This document shows positions 6,714-13,072 of a stretch of DNA of 13,072 nucleotides, piece after piece (position 1 is the stretch's first letter; the number at the start of each line of letters is the position of its first letter). Made by a program: the position numbers and the translations under genes. This stretch comes from an uncultured Collinsella sp. (lineage in GTDB: Bacteria; Actinomycetota; Coriobacteriia; Coriobacteriales; Coriobacteriaceae): assembly GCA_900757385.1 (NCBI GenBank), contig CAAENO010000068.1, forward strand, positions 1-13,072, given 5' to 3'. Below the pieces are notes generated by a model, which searched no databases, had not been told where the DNA came from, and saw only the letters and a list, made by a program, of their open reading frames with translations.

Positions 6714-6944
6714 GGGCCCGTGGACAAAAAATAGCAAATATGAGTACTGTTACCAATTTAGTAACAGCGATTTCATGCCATCAGAAGGCGATTTGGACAC
6801 AAGGCGTCCTACGGCGGAGGAATTGCAGGCATTTATCAGCTAAGTACTTGGACATATGTTGCGTAACACTGCATATTTTGCAAAAAGATAATGCTACAGG
6901 GCTTGTGACAGTACTCATATTTGACGTTTTTTGCCCACGACCCC
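6714..6944. repeat. 231-bp element with 40-bp inverted repeats (MITE-like)
   Basis: The left arm (6714-6753) and the reverse complement of the right arm (6905-6944) match at 33 of 40 positions without gaps. The shared core contains CAAATATGAGTACTGT and a CAAAAAA run. The 151-bp centre is lower in GC than the surrounding genes and holds no credible ORF, so no transposase is present. A 7-bp hairpin CTGTTAC/GTAACAG (6747-6767) straddles the inner edge of the left arm. It lies between the tRNA-Glu terminator and the glnN terminator. Likely readings are a miniature inverted-repeat element or the scar of one; a structured RNA is the alternative. No clear target-site duplication was found by eye. 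Confidence 0.6.
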
Positions 6945-6990
6945 TTATTGTGTGGGCGAATCAGTTGCAAAGCGGGATCCAAAGCGTCCT

Positions 6991-7033
6991 TCGCAAACAA
7001 ATAGCCGGGGCCCGCGCGATGCGGACCCCGGCT
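6991..7033 (-). terminator. Terminator after the glutamine synthetase gene
   Basis: Outer stem AGCCGGGG/CCCCGGCT (7003-7010 with 7026-7033) plus inner CCGC/GCGG (7012-7015 with 7021-7024), with one unpaired position between them and a 5-nt loop. On the minus strand it is followed by ATTTGTTTGC, a modest T-rich tail. It lies 30 bp past the glutamine synthetase stop codon. Confidence 0.75.
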
Positions 7034-7062
7034 CAATACCGTGACGATATGTCAGTTACGCC

Positions 7063-9150
<2,088 letters not shown>

Positions 9151-9204
9151 ACGGAACTCCCTTCGTATCGGCACCGCGTGAGAAGCGGTGTTGATTACTA
9201 ACGA

Positions 9205-9226
9205 ACGAGCCATAGATTAGGCTCGT
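9205..9226. promoter_or_regulatory. Inverted repeat in the glnN leader
   Basis: ACGAGCC (9205-9211) and GGCTCGT (9220-9226) form a perfect 7-bp dyad with an 8-nt spacer, about 55-76 bp upstream of the glnN start. It could be an operator or an mRNA leader hairpin. No known nitrogen-control box is recognised. Confidence 0.3.
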
Positions 9227-9386
9227 CGTGTTTCCGCAACATTACCGTTATGTTGCTGTCACGAAACCAATCAATGAGGTTACCGCATCGCGGCGGCGTT
9301 GCCGCCCTCAACAGCCAATCAACTGTATAAATTGCAGACCTCTCCCCATGGTTTAAGGGTAGTCAATTTGGGATGGGGCTCAATTA

Positions 9387-9412
9387 ACTGGTATTTCGCA
9401 TCAGATACCAGT
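9387..9412. promoter_or_regulatory. Strong stem-loop upstream of metF
   Basis: ACTGGTAT (9387-9394) pairs perfectly with ATACCAGT (9405-9412), extended by T-G and T-A pairs to 10 bp with a 6-nt loop. The tail CTTTATAG has too few T residues for a good terminator. It lies just upstream of the likely metF promoter, so it may be an operator or upstream activator site. Confidence 0.35.
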
Positions 9413-9423
9413 CTTTATAGCCC

Positions 9424-9451
9424 GTGTCAAAATGAGCCGCTCTGCTATAGG
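9424..9451 (+). promoter_or_regulatory. Probable metF operon promoter
   Basis: An extended -10 TGCTATAGG (9443-9451; hexamer TATAGG 9446-9451) stands 16 bp after GTGTCA (9424-9429), a weak -35. It has the same TGCTATA form as the tRNA-Glu promoter in this window. Transcription would begin near 9458 and leave a leader of about 120 nt before metF. Confidence 0.4.
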
Positions 9452-9577
9452 AAATGCCGATAGCAAGGCATCTTTGATTGGTATCCCCCAAATAGTGAGT
9501 GAAACTCCACCGTGGCACAGTGGTGCTGTAGAATCCTTACAACACATCACGCTATTACGTATCTAGAGGAGCACGAT

Positions 9578-10450
9578 ATGCGCGTCGACGAGGTTTTTAA
9601 GCAGGCAGCATCCCAGGGCACTGCACCCGTTTCGTTTGAGATGTTCCCGCCCAAGGGCGAGCTTACCCTCGACACGGCTCACGAAGTGGCAGGCAATCTG
9701 TGCAAGCTTTCGCCGAGCTTTGTCTCGGTCACCTGCTCGGCTGGCGGCTCGGGCAACGGCGCCACCACCGCCCCCATCGCGCATATGATTACGAGCGAAT
9801 TCGATACGCCCTCGGTGGCGCACCTCACCTGTGTGGGCCGTACCCACGCCGATATCGCCGCCAAGATCGATGAGTACCGCACCGCCGGCGTGGAAAACAT
9901 CCTGGCCCTGCGTGGCGATCTCCCTGCCGGCGCGACCGAGGACGACAAGCCCGCCTCCGACTACGCCTACGCCCGCGACCTCATCCCCGAGCTCGTCGAC
10001 GCCGGCTTTTGCGTGGGTGCCGCAGCCTACCCCGAGGGCCACATTGCCTGCGAGGATCTCAACCTCTCGGTCGAACACCTCAAGCAAAAACAGGACGCCG
10101 GCGCGAGCTTCTTTGTGACGCAGCTCTTCTTTGATAACGAGTGCTTCTATCGTTTTCGCGAGCTTGCCGACAAGGCCGGCATCACCGTGCCCATTACCGC
10201 AGGTATCATGCCGTTTATGGGCAAATCGCAGATCAGCCGCATGGTCTTTATGTGCGGCGCGTCACTGCCCTCCCCCGTCATCAAGATTCTCGCCAAGTAC
10301 GAGAACGACCCCGAGAGCCTGCAGGCAGCCGGTGTAGATTATGCCGCCCGTCAGCTTTGCGACCTCAAGGAGCACGGCGCCGACGGTCTGCACCTGTACA
10401 CTATGAATCGTCCTGCAATCGCCGCGACCATTATGGAGCGCCTGGGGTAA
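9578..10450 (+). CDS. metF: 5,10-methylenetetrahydrofolate reductase
   Basis: Reduces 5,10-methylene-THF to 5-methyl-THF, the methyl donor for MetH, using FAD and NAD(P)H in the cytoplasm. At 290 residues it is the size of the bacterial single-domain enzyme (TIM barrel). Motifs are SFEMFPPKGE (19-28) with catalytic Glu21, HLTCVGRTHADI (82-93), ILALRGDLPAG (108-118) with flavin-contacting D114, FFVTQLFFDNE (178-188) and the C-terminal GLHLYTMNRP (270-279). The start is the ATG at 9578, with AGAGGAG (9565-9571) 6 nt before it. A longer frame from 9512 would add 22 residues that do not look like the family. The stop overlaps the next start as TAATG, so translation is coupled to the reactivation-domain gene and metH. 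Confidence 0.96.
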   Translation: MRVDEVFKQAASQGTAPVSFEMFPPKGELTLDTAHEVAGNLCKLSPSFVSVTCSAGGSGNGATTAPIAHMITSEFDTPSVAHLTCVGRTHADIAAKIDEYRTAGVENILALRGDLPAGATEDDKPASDYAYARDLIPELVDAGFCVGAAAYPEGHIACEDLNLSVEHLKQKQDAGASFFVTQLFFDNECFYRFRELADKAGITVPITAGIMPFMGKSQISRMVFMCGASLPSPVIKILAKYENDPESLQAAGVDYAARQLCDLKEHGADGLHLYTMNRPAIAATIMERLG

Positions 10451-11238
10451 TGGAAAAACCGCACATCGATACAACCGCTGTCGAAGTGCCGGCTGACCTT
10501 GCGTCGCCGGCGCTCTACCGTATCGATGATGCCCACCATCCCCGCGTCGACCGTGCCGAAATGTTGCGCTATCTGGGCTACGGCGGTCAGCAGATTGAGC
10601 CCGAGCTGTCGCAGCGTATTGAGCTTGTCGTTGAGCGTCTGGAACTGGACATTGAGCCCCGTGGCGTGCGCCGCGCATTTGCCATCGATGCCATGGGCGT
10701 GGACGAGCAGGGAGAGCCTTGCATTCGCTTGGTCGGCACCAACGCTGAGCTGCGTGGTCGCGATATCTATCGCCATCTCAAAGACGCCCGCTTTGCCGCG
10801 CTCATGGCATGCACACTCGGCATGGACGCAGAGCGTCGTCTGCGCACCACAGGAGCCCAGCAGCCCCTGGAGGGAGCCGTGCTCGACGCCGCATGCTCCG
10901 CCTATGTAGAAGCCGCCGTTGAGCAAATGGACCAGCAGGTCAAGGCTGCGGCCGCCGCACACGGACTCGCCGGTAACTGGCGCTTCAGTCCCGGCTACGG
11001 CGACTGTCCGCTTACGGCCCAGCGCTCAATCGTGGCTGCACTCAACGCCACGCGACTCATCGGGCTTACCGTCACACCCACCAGCCTGCTCATGCCCACC
11101 AAGAGCGTGACCGCGGTGATCGGTCTGTTCGACGGCGAGGTCCACGACGCCCAGAGCCGCCCCACCTGCAATATCTGCCGCATGCGCGAGCACTGTCGCT
11201 TCCGCGCCGCCCACACCACCTGCTATTCCAGCCATTAG
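10450..11238 (+). CDS. Stand-alone MetH reactivation-domain protein (cobalamin, SAM-dependent)
   Basis: A 262-residue protein related to the C-terminal activation domain of cobalamin-dependent methionine synthase. It should re-methylate oxidised cob(II)alamin in MetH, using SAM and an electron donor. The key stretch is RFSPGYGDCPL (178-188), equivalent to the SAM-binding R-x-x-PGY region, followed by IGLTVTPTSLLMPTKSV (204-220) and TAVIG (221-225). The C-terminus carries C240, C243, C249 and C258 (C-x2-C-x5-C-x8-C), a possible iron-sulfur or zinc site that is absent from the fused E. coli domain as I remember it. Its ATG overlaps the metF stop (TAATG), and metH begins 11 bp after its stop. 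The family resembles stand-alone proteins found beside shortened MetH enzymes, such as that of Thermotoga. Binding partner and metal are inferred. Confidence 0.85.
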   Translation: MEKPHIDTTAVEVPADLASPALYRIDDAHHPRVDRAEMLRYLGYGGQQIEPELSQRIELVVERLELDIEPRGVRRAFAIDAMGVDEQGEPCIRLVGTNAELRGRDIYRHLKDARFAALMACTLGMDAERRLRTTGAQQPLEGAVLDAACSAYVEAAVEQMDQQVKAAAAAHGLAGNWRFSPGYGDCPLTAQRSIVAALNATRLIGLTVTPTSLLMPTKSVTAVIGLFDGEVHDAQSRPTCNICRMREHCRFRAAHTTCYSSH

Positions 11239-11248
11239 GAGCTCATCG

Positions 11249-13072
11249 ATGTTTACTCCGCTTATCACTCACGATCTGGACGGCGCCGCGCTGGCGGCGC
11301 CCGTTGATGCCGCACGCCGCAATGGCGCTGCATACAAGACGCGCACGATCGACGACCTTCGCGTTAAGGACGATCGCCTGCGCGCCGCCATCGAGGGCAC
11401 GGGACACCTGCTGTTCGACGGCGGCATGGGCACCATGCTGCAGGCGGCCGGCATGAAGGCCGGCGCTCTGCCCGAGCTGCTCAACTTTGAGGAGCCCCAG
11501 GTCATTACCGACATTCAGCGACAGTACGTCGAGGCCGGCTGCGACGTGATCACCGCCAACACCTTTGGCGCCAACGCCCACAAGCTCGATGGCGCCGCTA
11601 CCGTGGCAGATGTCTTTGCCGCCGCTGCCGCCTGTGCCCGCGCGGCCGGTGCCCATTACGTCGCCGGCGACATCGGCCCCATCGGTGCGCTGCTTCGCCC
11701 CCTGGGCACCCTCAGCTTCGACGAGGCCTATGACCTCTTTGCCGAGGAAGTGCGCGCCGGCGTCAATGCGGGCGTGGACCTCTTTATTATCGAAACCATG
11801 ACCGACCTGGCCGAGATCAAGGCGGCCGTCCTCGCCTGCCGCGAGAACTCCGATCTGCCCGTCTTTGCCACCATGACCTTTGAGGAAGACGGTCGCACCT
11901 TCCTGGGCACGAGTCCCGAGGTTGCCGCCATCACGCTCGATGCCATCGGCGCCGACGTTTTGGGCATCAACTGCAGCCAGGGACCGGCCGAGCTCCGAGG
12001 ACTCGCCGCTCGCATGCTCACCGTTACGGACAAGCCCGTTATGGTGCAGGCCAACGCAGGACTGCCCCACGTGGACGACGACGGCAACACCGTCTTTGAT
12101 ATCCAGGCGCCCGAGTACGCCGTGGCCGTCGCCGGTATGATTGAGGACGGCGTAAGCGTCGTGGGCGGCTGCTGCGGCACCACGCCGGCGCACATGGCGG
12201 CCCTACGCACGCTTATTGACAACCACACGCCCAGCCCACGCCATCGCAAGCCCAGTATGTCGGTCACGAGCGCCCAGACGGTCGTGGACCTTCCCTGCGA
12301 CGGCCATAAGATTGCCGTCATCGGCGAGCGCATCAACCCCACCGGCAAAAAGCGCCTGCAGCAGGCCCTGCGCGACGGCGACCTGGACTACGTCGTGAGC
12401 CAGGGCATCAGCCAGCAGGAACAGGGCGCCGACATCCTGGACGTCAACGTGGGCCTGCCCGAGATCGACGAGGTCAAGATCATCCAACAGGCGACCGAAC
12501 AGCTCCAGGGCTCCACGCTGTTGCCGTTGCAGATTGACTCCACCGACCCCGCAGCCGTCGAGGCCGCCGTGCGCCGCTACGCTGGCAAGCCCATCATCAA
12601 CTCGGTCAATGGCAAGCAAAAGATCATGGATGAGATCTTTCCGCTGGTCGCCCACTACGGCACCAACGTTGTCGGCCTTACGCTCGACGAAGGCGGCATC
12701 CCCGATACCGCCGAGGCCCGCTTTGCCATCGCCGAACGCATCGTGGCCGAGGCCGCCCGCTACGGCATCGGCCCGGACCGTATCCTCATCGACTGCCTGG
12801 TCATGACCGCCTCGACCAATCAACGCCAGGCCGAGCAGATCCTACGCGCCATGTCCCTGTGCAAGGAGCGTCTGGGCGTCAAATGCGCGCTCGGCGTATC
12901 GAACATCAGCTTTGGCCTGCCTGCCCGCCCGCTGCTGGGCTCAGTCTTTTTGGCTGCCGCTTTTGGCGCGGGCCTGGACGCCCCCATCATGAACCCGGGC
13001 TCCAAGCGCTTTATGGATACCGTCTACAGCTATCGCGTCCTGAGCGTTGAGGACGAGGGCTCGACCGGATAC
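11249..13072 (+). CDS. metH: Cobalamin-dependent methionine synthase, N-terminal part (cut by window end)
   Basis: Transfers the methyl group of 5-methyl-THF via cobalamin to homocysteine. The open frame runs 608 codons to the window edge without a stop. The homocysteine domain (about 54-325) contains LLFDGGMGTML (54-64), AGCDVITANTFGAN (96-109), and zinc ligands C242 in NCSQGP and C308-C309 in GGCCGTTP. The pterin-binding domain starts at about 355 with IGERINPTGKK (358-368), followed by DILDVNVG (395-402), LQIDSTDP (427-434), INSVNGK (450-456) and GVSNISFGLP (549-558). The cobalamin modules should lie beyond the window. The ATG at 11249 has AGGAG (11237-11241) overlapping the previous stop. 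An N-terminal extension of about 50 residues precedes the barrel, longer than usual. The separate upstream reactivation protein suggests this MetH lacks its own activation domain, which cannot be checked here. Confidence 0.95.
   Translation, partial: MFTPLITHDLDGAALAAPVDAARRNGAAYKTRTIDDLRVKDDRLRAAIEGTGHLLFDGGMGTMLQAAGMKAGALPELLNFEEPQVITDIQRQYVEAGCDVITANTFGANAHKLDGAATVADVFAAAAACARAAGAHYVAGDIGPIGALLRPLGTLSFDEAYDLFAEEVRAGVNAGVDLFIIETMTDLAEIKAAVLACRENSDLPVFATMTFEEDGRTFLGTSPEVAAITLDAIGADVLGINCSQGPAELRGLAARMLTVTDKPVMVQANAGLPHVDDDGNTVFDIQAPEYAVAVAGMIEDGVSVVGGCCGTTPAHMAALRTLIDNHTPSPRHRKPSMSVTSAQTVVDLPCDGHKIAVIGERINPTGKKRLQQALRDGDLDYVVSQGISQQEQGADILDVNVGLPEIDEVKIIQQATEQLQGSTLLPLQIDSTDPAAVEAAVRRYAGKPIINSVNGKQKIMDEIFPLVAHYGTNVVGLTLDEGGIPDTAEARFAIAERIVAEAARYGIGPDRILIDCLVMTASTNQRQAEQILRAMSLCKERLGVKCALGVSNISFGLPARPLLGSVFLAAAFGAGLDAPIMNPGSKRFMDTVYSYRVLSVEDEGSTGY

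Larger units (their letters stand above)
6658..7002. other. Gene-free spacer between tRNA-Glu and glnN
   Basis: About 345 bp without a convincing gene. It holds the reverse T-arm-like fragment and the inverted-repeat element described separately. To the right of that element lies a small 6-bp hairpin, GCCCAC (6933-6938) with GTGGGC (6952-6957). Open frames crossing the region either run through tRNA-Glu or lack a ribosome site. Confidence 0.6.
9151..9577. other. Divergent glnN/metF control region
   Basis: 427 bp with no credible gene and several inverted repeats: ACGAGCC/GGCTCGT (9205-9226), CCCCAT/ATGGGG (9344-9349, 9373-9378), a strong hairpin at 9387-9412, TATAGC/GCTATA (9416-9421, 9444-9449) and ATGCC/GGCAT (9454-9458, 9467-9471). 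Consensus features of SAM-I, cobalamin and T-box leaders were looked for by eye and not seen. No confident glnN promoter was found. Confidence 0.4.

Noticed and set aside
6714..6944. CRISPR array
   Set aside because: There are only two copies, in inverted rather than direct orientation, 151 bp apart.
9151..9213. Upstream start of the glutamine synthetase (21 extra residues)
   Set aside because: AAGGGAG immediately before the ATG at 9150 and the family N-terminus favour the shorter form.
9320..9577. SAM, cobalamin or T-box riboswitch before metF
   Set aside because: Functionally expected, but the conserved boxes of these classes were not found by eye.
10141..11238. 365-codon version of the reactivation-domain gene
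   Set aside because: The first 103 codons overlap metF out of frame and are Arg/His/Ser-rich noise. The homologous protein starts at 10450 with the TAATG overlap.

Overview
The window looks like chromosomal DNA of a gut-type actinobacterium of class Coriobacteriia, most probably Collinsella or a close relative. The reasons are GC-rich coding DNA with strong GC3 bias, good AGGAGG-type ribosome sites, a type III glutamine synthetase, a MurT/GatD cell-wall amidation system and a cobalamin-dependent methionine synthase with a detached reactivation domain. This placement is inferred from composition and gene content. It was not searched.

Left end (1-1594, minus strand): the first 95 codons of a glycerol dehydrogenase (gldA) lie downstream of an iron-containing alcohol dehydrogenase. 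A strong intrinsic terminator sits between them. Both enzymes belong to fermentative redox metabolism (NAD(P)H-linked alcohol or glycerol conversion). A roughly 500-bp spacer with several dyads (1595-2094) separates them from the next unit.

2095-6437 (plus strand): three co-directional genes, closed by a terminator at 6444-6481. The first two are adjacent, divergent paralogues of an alpha-helical TPR protein resembling bacterial ST7-like proteins, joined by a TAATG overlap. The third is a 725-residue protein in which MurT (Mur-ligase-like, zinc ribbon) and GatD (glutamine amidotransferase) are fused. This single chain should amidate the D-glutamate of lipid II to D-isoglutamine.

6482-7062: a tRNA-Glu(TTC) with an extended -10 promoter and its own terminator. 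It is followed by about 340 bp of lower-GC DNA that carries an inverse-orientation tRNA T-arm-like remnant and a 231-bp element bounded by 40-bp inverted repeats (33/40 identical). I find no plausible gene there.

7063-9150 (minus strand): a complete type III glutamine synthetase (glnN) with a terminator. The 427-bp divergent intergenic region upstream of it (9151-9577) holds several hairpins and the likely promoter of the next operon.

9578-13072 (plus strand): a methionine-methyl operon, metF - MetH reactivation-domain protein - metH (cut by the window end). MetF makes 5-methyl-THF, MetH transfers the methyl group through cobalamin to homocysteine, and the small middle protein should re-methylate oxidised cobalamin with SAM. 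The genes are coupled by a 1-base overlap and a stop-overlapping Shine-Dalgarno.

The most unusual items are the MurT-GatD fusion with its paralogous TPR partner genes, the inverted-repeat element next to tRNA-Glu, and the stand-alone MetH reactivation protein with a C-terminal cysteine cluster.
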